Origin: Leptospirales bacterium
Lineage (GTDB): Bacteria > Spirochaetota > Leptospiria > Leptospirales > Leptonemataceae
Length of the DNA: 64,000 nt
Direction: 5' to 3'
Assembly: GCA_019694685.1 (NCBI GenBank)
Contig: JAIBBM010000021.1
Span: forward strand, 1 to 64,000
Shown here one piece after another: positions 43,303 to 52,819 of the stretch (its first letter is position 1; each line of letters opens with the position of its first letter). Both the position numbers and the translations under genes were made by a program. The notes under the pieces are model-generated. The model was not told the DNA's origin. It worked only from the letters and a program-made list of their open reading frames with translations, and did no database searches.

Positions 43303-44418
43303 ATGCGCGTCGAGCAGATCCAGCCAGGCGATGTCAGCACCCTCACAGGCGCGCATCTGGTTCTGGTATTCGGGAACCTGGATGCGTTGAAACTGCCTGG
43401 CTTTCGCGCTTCTTTGCGTAGCAAATACCCGAACGCGCACATCGTAGGCTGTTCCACCGCAGGCGAAATTGCAGGGGATCATGTGCGAGATGAAACAGTG
43501 CACCTGACAGCCGTTGAGTTTTCCAATACCCGAGTTCAATCTGCTTTCGTTCATCTTCCGTCTCACGGGTCCAGTTATTCTGCAGCGCGCTCTCTGGCCA
43601 TGGCAATCCCATCCCGGGATCTACGCCACGCGATTGTCTTTTCGGAAGGGATCCGAATCAACGGTAGCGAGCTTTCGCGGGGGCTCAAGGATGGATTACC
43701 ACCTAACGTGTCCGTAACCGGTGGGCTGGCTGCAGACGGAGATCGATTCGGACAGACCTGGGTTTTGTCCAATGACGCAGAAGGTCCCGATCACGCTGTA
43801 ATTGTTGGTCTATATGGCCCTTCTCTTCGCGTTGGTTTTGGTTCACTCGGAGGCTGGGATTCCTTTGGCCCGGAACGCCGCATAACGTCTTCCTCAGGCA
43901 ATCGACTCACGGGCCTGGACGGGGAGTCTGCCCTTGCACTGTACAAAAAGTATTTAGGGGAGCATGCATCGTCTCTCCCTTCGAGCGCACTTCTTTTTCC
44001 TCTTGCGATTCGCGCAGAAGGAGATGATCGTTTCCTGGTTCGCACTATCCTCGGAATTGATGAAAGCGACCAGAGCCTGATTTTTGCTGGAGACATGCCT
44101 CAGGGATGGCTGGCGCGATTGATGAAGGCGAATTTCGATCGCTTGATTGATGGTGCGGAGGGCGCCGCTACGACTGCGTCGCGTCGAATAGGAAATACAT
44201 CCCCCGAGCTTGCACTGTTGATTAGCTGCGTTGGACGCAAGCTTGTCCTCAAACAAAGGGTAGAGGAGGAAATAGAAGCAGTGCGCAGCGTAGTCGGCCC
44301 GGGTGCGGCTATCACCGGATTTTATTCCTACGGGGAAATTGCACCCGTGTCTGACGGAAGTCCCTGCGAGCTACACAATCAAACCATGACCATCACGACG
44401 CTTGCGGAGGGCGAATGA
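43303..44418 (+). CDS. FIST domain sensor protein
   Basis: 371 residues with FIST_N (about 20-215; YPNAHIVGCSTAGEIAGDHV and VTGGLAADGDRF are signature blocks) and FIST_C (about 220-360; ending GFYSYGEIAPV). FIST domains sense small ligands, perhaps amino acids, and are tied to signalling enzymes. The gene overlaps the GGDEF-EAL gene by four bases, so FIST may set c-di-GMP turnover. There are no membrane segments; it is a cytoplasmic input module. Confidence 0.92.
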   Translation: MRVEQIQPGDVSTLTGAHLVLVFGNLDALKLPGFRASLRSKYPNAHIVGCSTAGEIAGDHVRDETVHLTAVEFSNTRVQSAFVHLPSHGSSYSAARSLAMAIPSRDLRHAIVFSEGIRINGSELSRGLKDGLPPNVSVTGGLAADGDRFGQTWVLSNDAEGPDHAVIVGLYGPSLRVGFGSLGGWDSFGPERRITSSSGNRLTGLDGESALALYKKYLGEHASSLPSSALLFPLAIRAEGDDRFLVRTILGIDESDQSLIFAGDMPQGWLARLMKANFDRLIDGAEGAATTASRRIGNTSPELALLISCVGRKLVLKQRVEEEIEAVRSVVGPGAAITGFYSYGEIAPVSDGSPCELHNQTMTITTLAEGE

Positions 44419-46250
44419 GCGATTCTTTGCACAATTTGCTCCAGAGGCAGCTTCGCAAGTATCCGTTGCCTCAGATAGATGGTGAATTGATCGCAGCCAT
44501 AGATGCCGCCTATCGTCAATTTGACCGTGATCGGGAGATGCTGGAGCGCTCCCTGGATCTTACTTCGCATGAACTCCTCGTAAAGAACGAACAGCTTTCT
44601 CGCTCTGTGACGTTGCTTCATACTGCACTGGAATCGACAGCGGATGGCATTCTGGTAACTGATTTGAATGGTCGCGTGATCGCTCGAAATGGCCGCCTGC
44701 AAGCCATGTGGACTCTTCCTCTGGCCACAATCGAAGCAGGCGAAGATGCAATCATTCAGCATTTTCAGGGCATGGTCATCCATCCAGGCAGTTCGCTCAA
44801 CGAACCGGTGCAATCCGGATCGGAAGTGCGCGAACTATGGAATCTAAAGGATGGACGCTTCTTTGATTGCTGCATTCGTCCTCATTTGATCGACAATCGT
44901 GCTGTGGGACGCGTCTGGAACTTCCGTGATGTAACAGAACAAATGAATGCGCGCGATGATCTAGTGCATGCTGCATTTCATGATCCGCTCACCGGCCTCC
45001 CGAATCGATCTCTGTTTATGAATTCGCTTGATCGTCTCATTACTCTCGCATTGCCGGATGCGCGCATGTTTGCAGTTTTCTTTTTGGATCTGGATCGTTT
45101 CAAAGTGATCAATGATGGTCTCGGTCATATTGCAGGTGATATTCTGCTCGTTGAGATTGCGCGAAAGCTGAGGGCCATGATTCCACCGCACTGCATGGTG
45201 GCGCGTCTGGGTGGAGATGAGTTTACAGTGCTTGCGGAGAATGCGGCGGACGAGAGAGAAATCATCCACATCGCAGAAACCATTCTGCGCGAAATCAAAT
45301 CGCCCATGATGGTGGATGGACACGAAGTTTACACCACAGTGAGCATTGGAATTGCGCTCAGTACGGGGGACTACAGACGCCCGGAAGAAATGATTCGCGA
45401 CGCGGACACTGCCATGTACCAGGCAAAGAAACAGGGCAAGTCCAGGTATCAGATCTTTCAGGCCCAGATGCGTGCGCGGGCGCTCGAAGCGGTCAGAGTG
45501 GAAGCGGATCTCAGACGTGCATTGCCCGGTCGAGAATTCGAGTTATTTTTTCAACCCATTGTCCGTGCGCAAGAAAGGCAAGTGATTGGCTTTGAAGCTT
45601 TGATCAGGTGGAATCATCCAGAGAGAGGATATATTTCTCCATTGGATTTTATTAGCGTTGCGGAGGAGACTGGCCTCATTGTTCAGATGGGCGAATGGGT
45701 GGTGCGCGAAGCGTGCAAGGCCGCCAAACGATCGTTAGGCGGAAGATACGTGGCCGTGAATCTTTCCGCAGTTCAACTGCAACAGCCACATTTTGTGGAA
45801 ACGATTCGTTCTGCTCTGATAGGCGCGGCCCTTCCTCCTGAGTTGCTGCTCCTGGAATTGACAGAATCGGTTCTGATGGAAAGTGATCCGGCTGCACTCC
45901 AGGCACTTGGCATTCTTCGGGACATGGGAGTGTCTCTGGCCATAGACGATTTTGGGACTGGCTATTCTTCTCTCAGTTACTTAAAAAAATTCCCTGTAAA
46001 CGTTTTAAAGATCGATCGCAGTTTTGTCCGTGAAACTCCGGCGGACACCAGCAGCTGTGAGATCACCCGAGTGATTCTGTCCATGTGCCGCATTCTAGGG
46101 CTTCGCGTAGTCGCAGAGGGGGTGGAGAACGATGCGCAGCTTCAGTTTCTGTCCGGTGAAGGCTGCGAGAACATTCAAGGATTCTTTTTTTCCAGACCAG
46201 TTCCCGAAAAGAACATCGACTCGGTGATTCGATCGATTTCTGGTGTCTGA
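44415..46250 (+). CDS. PAS-GGDEF-EAL c-di-GMP turnover protein
   Basis: 611 residues. An N-terminal helical part (1-70), a PAS domain (about 72-180), GGDEF (about 185-345) with RLGGDEF at about 265, and EAL (about 360-605) with FEALIRW near 394, ELTESVLMES and IDDFGTGYSSLSYLK near 510. Both active sites look intact, so it could make and degrade c-di-GMP; which dominates cannot be told. No membrane segment is seen. It is coupled to the FIST gene and followed directly by a membrane peptidase-like gene. Confidence 0.95.
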   Translation: MSDSLHNLLQRQLRKYPLPQIDGELIAAIDAAYRQFDRDREMLERSLDLTSHELLVKNEQLSRSVTLLHTALESTADGILVTDLNGRVIARNGRLQAMWTLPLATIEAGEDAIIQHFQGMVIHPGSSLNEPVQSGSEVRELWNLKDGRFFDCCIRPHLIDNRAVGRVWNFRDVTEQMNARDDLVHAAFHDPLTGLPNRSLFMNSLDRLITLALPDARMFAVFFLDLDRFKVINDGLGHIAGDILLVEIARKLRAMIPPHCMVARLGGDEFTVLAENAADEREIIHIAETILREIKSPMMVDGHEVYTTVSIGIALSTGDYRRPEEMIRDADTAMYQAKKQGKSRYQIFQAQMRARALEAVRVEADLRRALPGREFELFFQPIVRAQERQVIGFEALIRWNHPERGYISPLDFISVAEETGLIVQMGEWVVREACKAAKRSLGGRYVAVNLSAVQLQQPHFVETIRSALIGAALPPELLLLELTESVLMESDPAALQALGILRDMGVSLAIDDFGTGYSSLSYLKKFPVNVLKIDRSFVRETPADTSSCEITRVILSMCRILGLRVVAEGVENDAQLQFLSGEGCENIQGFFFSRPVPEKNIDSVIRSISGV

Positions 46251-47042
46251 ATGCTCAAGAAGATTCTTCCACTCCTTACACTTCTCTTTGGTGCTCTAGT
46301 GGCATCCGGTGCGGGTTTTTACCTTGTGCGCGTGCGCGAAACAGCGCTCGCGGAGTACATCAAGCAGGCCCATCAAATAGAGCGTGAATTCGTGACGCGC
46401 ACTCCTATCTATGAGGATTTCGCAACTCCAGACATGGAGATGACTCTTCGCAAGTACTTGCTCATGGATCATCTACGCGTCGCTGAGAAGGCAGGCGTTG
46501 GCGCAGTTGCCACGGACGAAGAAGTGCAAAAGCTGGTGGAAGAAGGCAAGCTGGTTCCAGCGCGTCCCGATGAAGACGCTGATTTTCATTTTTATAACGT
46601 TCCAAAAGAAGGCAGGTTTCTGACTCCGCGCGCCAGGGAAGGTCTCGAATTGATTGCACAAAGGTTTCAGAAAAATATTGAAAAGAGATACCAGAAGCAT
46701 CCTCCAGTGCGAATCGCTGTTTCTTCTGTCCTGCGCACCACTGGCTATCAGAAAGATTTGCAAAAGAAAAATCCAAACGCTTCGTTTGCATCTTCGCATA
46801 GCTACGGCGTCAGCTTTGATCTGTTCTACGACGATTACTACGTGAAGCTTCCTCCTGTCAGTCCCGGAATTCCAGATGAGCTACGCACTCGATTGGGTTA
46901 TCTCCTGGGGGATGCTCTCATGCGTCAGTTTCGAGCGATTTTAATGGAGACTCTGATTCAACTTCAGGAGGAAGGAGAAATTTATGCCATCCTCGAAAAG
47001 AACCAGCGCTGCTATCATGTGACAGTCCTGGAAAAGAAATAG
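46251..47042 (+). CDS. DUF5715 protein, M15-like peptidase fold
   Basis: 263 residues. One N-terminal membrane helix anchors a periplasmic domain. VSSVLRTTGYQKDLQKKNPNAS and SSHSYGVSFDLFYDDYY follow DUF5715 and resemble the SxHxxGxAxD zinc motif of VanY/M15 peptidases, with a late His in RCYHVTVLEK as the possible third ligand. It may therefore trim peptidoglycan peptides. The ATG directly follows the GGDEF-EAL stop (TGAATG). Its place in a c-di-GMP signalling group is unexplained. Confidence 0.75.
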   Translation: MLKKILPLLTLLFGALVASGAGFYLVRVRETALAEYIKQAHQIEREFVTRTPIYEDFATPDMEMTLRKYLLMDHLRVAEKAGVGAVATDEEVQKLVEEGKLVPARPDEDADFHFYNVPKEGRFLTPRAREGLELIAQRFQKNIEKRYQKHPPVRIAVSSVLRTTGYQKDLQKKNPNASFASSHSYGVSFDLFYDDYYVKLPPVSPGIPDELRTRLGYLLGDALMRQFRAILMETLIQLQEEGEIYAILEKNQRCYHVTVLEKK

Positions 47043-47059
47043 CTTGCCAGGCTGCTGAA

Positions 47060-48916
47060 ATGGAAAGAGAGTCGAACGTGGACCGGCTAACGGAACAGCT
47101 CGAAGAGTTGCAGCGCGGCCGCCAGCTCATCGTCTACGCTCTCGTTTTTTTTGCAGTCATGTTTGTAGCAGAAGCCATCGCAGGCTTCGGATTTGGTCGC
47201 TGGTTTTCCCACAGACTCGAGTCAGAAAGGAAAAGCGAATTCTCGCGCGCCTTTGACAACTATCTTCACCAGAGGTGGAATTTCCACTCTGGTGCTGTGA
47301 CAGGTTACGCCTGGTGGGCTGAACCATGGAACCTCGCCAGGACGGGCAGATGGGCAGAAGCGAAAGCTCTCTTTGAAGGGGATCCGACTCTCCAGGGCTC
47401 ATTTGATTATTTCGCAGTTTATTCTCAGTCTGATACGCCCCGGTTTGAGTTCCCAGGAGCCGGAAATACTCCTCTGGTGATTCCGCCGGACATTGTTCGC
47501 TTCCTCGTGGAATCACGCAGCATGCAGCGAGGGGAAACGAATTTGATTCTTCGCATCGGAGACAAGCCGTACCTGGTCACCGCCGCGGCGATGGCAGACG
47601 CGCAGGGCCGTCCACAAATACCCGGTATATGCGTGTTTGCATTCAGCCTCGATCGATTTCTCATTTCAGCACGCGAGATTCTTCCTGCAACCCTGGAGCT
47701 TTCAGAAGACGGAAGCGGATTCTTGAGTGTTCCACTTGTTGCCAGCATGCGATCAACGGATGCCCCTCTATACGTTCGCATAACGCCTAACACATTGATG
47801 GAGGATTTGATTCGCAATATCCTTCTTGCGTTTCTTGCATTTCAGATTGTGCTGAGCATTCTACTTTTTGCCGTGATTTCTCCGCGTTACGTTAGAGAAA
47901 GAACCATGCGCCTTGAGAAGATGGTGCGTGCGTCTCGCATCTTGAATCGTGAGCTGGAATTGCGAGTGGACGAATTGACGGCCGCGCGCACGGAGATTCA
48001 GAAATCGGAAAAGAAGTATCGGGATCTTGTAGAGAGTTCTCGCGAAATTATCTTCTCTATTGATTCGAAGGGCAACATTACTACTATCAACCAGGCAGTG
48101 TCTTCTTTGCTTGGATTTCAGCCAGAAAGTTTGATTGGAAAAAGCATCCTTGACTTGATTTACGTGAGCCCCGATCGTTCCATGAATTTCAGGCGCGAAT
48201 TTATTTCTGAACAAATTGAATCAGTGATTCAAAATCAGAAGGTCGCGAGCTTCAAGACGGAGTTCGTAACTCGCTACAATGAGCCCAGAGAGCTTGAGAC
48301 AACTCTGGAGTATGTTCCTCTTGATGGGGGATATGCGATTTTTGGCAAAGCTGCCAGCATGGTAGAAGATATGCTCGCCACTTATTGCGAAAGAGAGTCT
48401 ATGAAATTCGTAATCGGTAACTATCTGACTCTCTCAGAACAAATCAGTCAACGCGTTACGAATAACCTGGGTCTTCATTGCGACGCGGGCACGACTTTGC
48501 AGATTAGAATTTGCGTAAGTGAAATGATCATCAATGGAATTGAGCACGGAAATTTAGGCATTACCTACGAAGAGAAAACAAATGCGACAGAAGATGGTTC
48601 CTATTTGGCTCTGTTGCGCCGCAGACAGTTTGAAGCACCTTATTCCAGCAGAAAGCTCAAAGTAGTGTATTCTCTCAATCCCAGGAGATTGTTGATTGTG
48701 GTTCAAGACGAGGGAGCAGGATTCAATCACACTCAAATCCTCAAAGACAACTCCATGGAAGCCAATAAGAAAATGCATCTGCATGGCCGTGGAATCACAA
48801 TGGCAAAGAGCGTGTTTGATTCTATGCGTTACAATGAAAAAGGAAATCGTGTAGCTCTGTTAAAACGGTTTCGCAATCAAACTCCGCCAACGTCTCCCGG
48901 ATCTACAATCGTGTAA
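47060..48916 (+). CDS. Membrane sensor with PAS and RsbW-like ATPase domains
   Basis: 618 residues. Two membrane helices (about 22-45 and 248-272) flank a periplasmic CHASE4-like domain. A coiled coil and PAS domain (about 310-440) follow, then a HATPase domain (about 460-605) with N box NGIEHGN (near 490), DEGAGFN (near 550) and HGRGITMAKS (near 574). There is no histidine phosphorylation helix, so it is closer to RsbW/SpoIIAB serine kinases than to histidine kinases, and could phosphorylate a STAS antagonist. Its last 40 bases overlap the convergent acyltransferase gene. Confidence 0.85.
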   Translation: MERESNVDRLTEQLEELQRGRQLIVYALVFFAVMFVAEAIAGFGFGRWFSHRLESERKSEFSRAFDNYLHQRWNFHSGAVTGYAWWAEPWNLARTGRWAEAKALFEGDPTLQGSFDYFAVYSQSDTPRFEFPGAGNTPLVIPPDIVRFLVESRSMQRGETNLILRIGDKPYLVTAAAMADAQGRPQIPGICVFAFSLDRFLISAREILPATLELSEDGSGFLSVPLVASMRSTDAPLYVRITPNTLMEDLIRNILLAFLAFQIVLSILLFAVISPRYVRERTMRLEKMVRASRILNRELELRVDELTAARTEIQKSEKKYRDLVESSREIIFSIDSKGNITTINQAVSSLLGFQPESLIGKSILDLIYVSPDRSMNFRREFISEQIESVIQNQKVASFKTEFVTRYNEPRELETTLEYVPLDGGYAIFGKAASMVEDMLATYCERESMKFVIGNYLTLSEQISQRVTNNLGLHCDAGTTLQIRICVSEMIINGIEHGNLGITYEEKTNATEDGSYLALLRRRQFEAPYSSRKLKVVYSLNPRRLLIVVQDEGAGFNHTQILKDNSMEANKKMHLHGRGITMAKSVFDSMRYNEKGNRVALLKRFRNQTPPTSPGSTIV

Positions 48917-50154
48917 GTTAAGGACGCGGATGCATCCAAAAGCGCCTGCATTTGTGCGCGAATTTCATTGGTTAGCTGTTCTACGTATTCGCCTTTTCCT
49001 TTTTGAAATGCGTCGTAGTGTTCTCCCAGCGTGAATGGCTTTGCAAATGTGATGACTGCTCTGCGAGGCAATGGATGTGGTTCGCCGCCCAGTGCACGCG
49101 GTGTGCGACCAAGCGCCAGGGATTCGAAGCGCTGCAACCATTCGTAAAATCTTTCCGGAGTGGGTCTTGAAACCAGATAGTCGCGCTTGATTACGATGAA
49201 GTCATATGCTTTGATGCATTCGCGATTTGCAGCTGCCAGTTCAGACGGAGTAAGAACAGGAAGCTCAGGAGATTCATAGCCAACTTCTAAAAGTTCAATG
49301 ATACTTGTAAGATGTCGGAGTTTGTGAATTGCATCCGCACCTGTATTGTAATGTTTCAGTTTCATCATTTCCGCAACGCGGTCGAGAATCGTGTGTCGCA
49401 GTTTTCCAATTCTGAAATCAAAGTCCGCGTCAGCGGGGGGCGTGATTCCATATTCTTTCTCTGAGTTTTCAAGTAGCACGCGTCCAACCATCAGGAACTG
49501 GCGAAGCAAATTGCGATGCCCCGCTTCTAGACCCAGTTTCTTTTCGATCGTGCCAATGGACTGCGTTAGATGTTCTATGATTTGTTCGCGCGATGATTTG
49601 ATCACATACTTAATGAATCCCGGTAGCACGGAAATGTTCGCAGTCGGTTCCGTTTTGCGCGCGTCCTGCAAGGCCGCGAAACCCAGTTTCAAGAATCCGG
49701 GCTGGAATGGCATGAGGCTGTCATTTTCCCCGCACATGGGTTCCCCTTCTGGAAAGATGGCAAGCTTGCCGCCAGGCGCGGAGAGAATTTGTCGCGTCAT
49801 TCGCATGGAGTCGCGATCTGCAACCCCTGGAAGGATGGAGTATGCCCCCACGCTCTGGAAAAGTTTTCCAACAGCACCAAACAGGAAATCGAACGCTCTT
49901 CTTGTGGCCATGTAGTGAAAACGACTCCCCATCACATTGGCAATGTGATAGGCGATCATGGGCTCCGCCTGGCTTGGATGATTAGTAAAGAAAAGTAAAC
50001 GATTGTGTCTCAGGCTTCGCAGCATTTCTCTGTCCGCCGGTGTGATTTCCAGTTCGTGGATATTCTGATACGTGCGCAGGCTGGCAGGAAGTGTTGCATC
50101 CGCAAACCATGCTGCAGCAAGATTGAAATCTGGCGGGATGAAGAATCGCTTCAT
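48877..50154 (-). CDS. PlsC-like acyltransferase with long C-terminus
   Basis: 425 residues. The acyltransferase core shows NHPSQAEP (near 56) in place of the usual HX4D, with Glu for Asp, and FPEGEP (near 134). The second half (about 190-420) is helical and unknown. It may acylate lysophospholipid or an envelope glycolipid. ATG 50154 gives a family-like N-terminus (MKRFFIPPDF); the frame is open 11 codons further. It is the last gene of the minus-strand operon and overlaps the end of the sensor gene at 47060-48916 by 40 bases on the other strand. Confidence 0.8.
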   Translation of the reverse strand: MKRFFIPPDFNLAAAWFADATLPASLRTYQNIHELEITPADREMLRSLRHNRLLFFTNHPSQAEPMIAYHIANVMGSRFHYMATRRAFDFLFGAVGKLFQSVGAYSILPGVADRDSMRMTRQILSAPGGKLAIFPEGEPMCGENDSLMPFQPGFLKLGFAALQDARKTEPTANISVLPGFIKYVIKSSREQIIEHLTQSIGTIEKKLGLEAGHRNLLRQFLMVGRVLLENSEKEYGITPPADADFDFRIGKLRHTILDRVAEMMKLKHYNTGADAIHKLRHLTSIIELLEVGYESPELPVLTPSELAAANRECIKAYDFIVIKRDYLVSRPTPERFYEWLQRFESLALGRTPRALGGEPHPLPRRAVITFAKPFTLGEHYDAFQKGKGEYVEQLTNEIRAQMQALLDASASLTYTIVDPGDVGGV

Positions 50155-50194
50155 GATTGCTTGTGCGATCTGCCCGCCGTGGTGCAAGCAGATT

Positions 50195-52804
50195 CTATGA
50201 CTGGCTGACCTGAGTGATTACCTTTTCAGCCATTTCGCGGACCCCGGCAGACGGATCTTTTAGCAGGCTCTGGAGTGGTTCGAGGATTGCGCGGAATTGC
50301 AGTCCCTCTGAAGCCAGATCTTTGATTCTATATAGAACGGAAAGGCGGATCGTTGTAGTCCTGTGCGAAAGTAGTTTCATGATGCTCTCATAGTCTGACA
50401 ATCCGGCGAGAGAGCGAATCAGGACCTGAATTAACGACTCTGTGTATGAGTCCGTACTGACCGCTCTGTCTATAAACGATTGGATGGCTGGCATGGCAGT
50501 GGTAAGATCGCATTTTGAATTGGAAAGAAACTCGAACAGATGGGAAGCGGCGGGGAGGAGTCGTGAGTCGTTCAAACACTCTGCAATCGCATCGGTAGCG
50601 TTGCGTCCGATCATCGAAGGATTCTGCCGCGCAGCGACAGTCAACAACCGCAGAAGATCCCCTCTGGAATCTTGTAGATCTGAAATAAACTGGCCTGTGT
50701 ATCTTTCGAGGCTTGCGCCTGCCTCTGCGCACGCTTCGATCAGTTCCACGAGTCCGTAGCGCTCACTGTCTTTTAAGAGGGAGACTGCCTCGCCAAGTAT
50801 TTGGGCTGCATTTTGTTGTGTGATTTCGCTTCTGAGGAAACGCATGCCGTCCTGTTTCATTCTGGCGTTCTTGCTTCTGAGAGCTTTCATCAAGTTGGGC
50901 ACAAGAAAAGGAATCTTCTGTCCGTTTTCTTTTGCTCTCTCCACGACGTAGTTTGCGAAGGCGCGAACGCGATCGTCATCGTGAAGAGTGAGCGCGGCGA
51001 TGCGATCTAGATGAGGACAGGGTAGATCCCTGGATGCATGCGCGAATAATGCCTGGAGACATCCCTGGAGAACGCAAGAGTCAGTGGAGTACAGGATTTC
51101 CGGAAGTTCGTTTGATTCCCCTTGAAGAGACATGCATGAAAGAACGAAGGCAGAGTTCATCCTGGTTTCGCAGTGTTCTGCCTGCATCGCTCGCCTAATA
51201 GTGGTGAGCGTGTGGCCTGCGTCTACGCCAGATCTCACTGCGGACGCAACGGCCAGTGTGATCTCTTTCAAGCAGGTCTGGTTTTGCAGCGACAGTGTAT
51301 CGATTTCGGTCCATTGCTCCGTGGATAAAAGATATTCTGCGAGTTTCCAGGCCGCCTCTGATCGAATCCATTCATCTACATGAGATGTTTCAGAGCGCAG
51401 GCTTTGCAGGAGCCGCGGAAGTTGCTCTTTGTATTGGATCGCGTCTTCTCCCTGGAGCATTTTCAGTGCTGCAGCAGGATGCAGTCTTTCCAGTTCAAAT
51501 GATTCGCTCGTATGGTTGTCTTCCACTTCTGAAGAATATGAAAACTGATAGATGTTTTCGCATTCAGTACAAAAACGAAGGTTTCCTGATTCGCGCATTT
51601 TTTTGATCTGGGCGGGAGTCCTCAATTCGTGATTCCAGGACTCGACTCGGTTCAGGCTGCTGCAAATCGAGCAGCGCCTCACAGTTGGTTCTCTCAGTGC
51701 TTTTAGAATCAAGGCCGCGTTCTCTGATTGCGGAGACGCGAGTGATTTTTCGATCACAGATTTCAGACTCTTGCTTTCACTTGCGAAATGAAGCAGGAAC
51801 GGAATGAGATCTTCTTGTTTTTTGGCGGCTTGAGCCAGCTTCGCGATTGCATCTAGGCTCGGCTCAAATTTGTTTCCCGATTGAATCATCGAATCGATTT
51901 GCCGCAGTGCAACGCTTCGCACATACGAATCCTGGTCGAGCAGATAGAGAGTCAATTTGTCAATCCACTCCGCGCGTCTGGTCCCTCTGGATTTTGGGAT
52001 AGTATGCGCCAGGAAGATAGCAGTTCCCGCTCGCACAAAGGAAGACTCATTCTCAAGTAAGGAGGAGAATTTTTCCGCATCCGTGGTGGAGTAGTGATCC
52101 GCCAAAAAGTATGCGGCGCGCTCCCGTACATCTGACTCTGCATTGGGATCATTTGCAATGCGCCCGAGCTCTTCGACGATCGCAATATTCGCCTTTGATT
52201 CCCCTGTGAACCAGGGAAGTTCCTGGATCGCGAGTTTCTGCGAATCCTGATAAGTAAGCAAGCGAGCGTAGCTAGAAACGTGTTCCGTTATGTCGATTCC
52301 GGAGGAGGCGGTAGTAGCTAAAACGCGGACCAGGCTCTTGCGCGAAAACTCTTCGGTCATCATCAGGTCACAGACCTGAGCCACGGTTGCCCTCTTCTTC
52401 CTTATCTGCATTGCGATGGCTTCGGCTGCTCTGAAAGGAGAAGCTTCAAAGTGAAGAACGATAGACGGCATTGCAGGTCCGATGTCAAAAGACCTGGCCA
52501 GATCCGCGAGTGCTTCTATCACCCAGGTTTTGAAATCGTCGTGAAGGAAAGTGTTTTCGATTTCATGGGTTCGGTTTTCTCTGAGAAGTTCAATCATCAC
52601 CGCTCGAATGGCGGGCTGCATCACCGGGACTTGATGAGTTTCGTAAAAGATTCGTAGCAGAGGGTCGAGTGCTGGAAAAATCGACTCTCCACTTCGAGCC
52701 AGGCGTTCAAAATATTGGGCGGACGCAATCCAGTTTGGATATAAAAAGTCCCGATCATCGTTTGCGATGGTTCGCAGGTGATGTTCGAATTCGCCGGAGT
52801 TCAT
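50195..52804 (-). CDS. Large HEAT-repeat protein with a zinc-ribbon-like insert
   Basis: 869 residues, almost all alpha-helical repeats of HEAT type (for example DQDSYVRSVALRQID and DPSAGVREMAEKV). In the middle (about 380-435) CSICSS and, about 38 residues later, CTECENIY form a CxxC...CxxC pattern, probably a zinc site. There is no signal peptide. HEAT arrays are binding scaffolds; the partner is unknown. It lies 15 bases after the ABC1 kinase gene and 40 bases before the acyltransferase gene. Confidence 0.8.
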   Translation of the reverse strand: MNSGEFEHHLRTIANDDRDFLYPNWIASAQYFERLARSGESIFPALDPLLRIFYETHQVPVMQPAIRAVMIELLRENRTHEIENTFLHDDFKTWVIEALADLARSFDIGPAMPSIVLHFEASPFRAAEAIAMQIRKKRATVAQVCDLMMTEEFSRKSLVRVLATTASSGIDITEHVSSYARLLTYQDSQKLAIQELPWFTGESKANIAIVEELGRIANDPNAESDVRERAAYFLADHYSTTDAEKFSSLLENESSFVRAGTAIFLAHTIPKSRGTRRAEWIDKLTLYLLDQDSYVRSVALRQIDSMIQSGNKFEPSLDAIAKLAQAAKKQEDLIPFLLHFASESKSLKSVIEKSLASPQSENAALILKALREPTVRRCSICSSLNRVESWNHELRTPAQIKKMRESGNLRFCTECENIYQFSYSSEVEDNHTSESFELERLHPAAALKMLQGEDAIQYKEQLPRLLQSLRSETSHVDEWIRSEAAWKLAEYLLSTEQWTEIDTLSLQNQTCLKEITLAVASAVRSGVDAGHTLTTIRRAMQAEHCETRMNSAFVLSCMSLQGESNELPEILYSTDSCVLQGCLQALFAHASRDLPCPHLDRIAALTLHDDDRVRAFANYVVERAKENGQKIPFLVPNLMKALRSKNARMKQDGMRFLRSEITQQNAAQILGEAVSLLKDSERYGLVELIEACAEAGASLERYTGQFISDLQDSRGDLLRLLTVAARQNPSMIGRNATDAIAECLNDSRLLPAASHLFEFLSNSKCDLTTAMPAIQSFIDRAVSTDSYTESLIQVLIRSLAGLSDYESIMKLLSHRTTTIRLSVLYRIKDLASEGLQFRAILEPLQSLLKDPSAGVREMAEKVITQVSQS

Positions 52805-52819
52805 TTCCCTGCAAAAATG

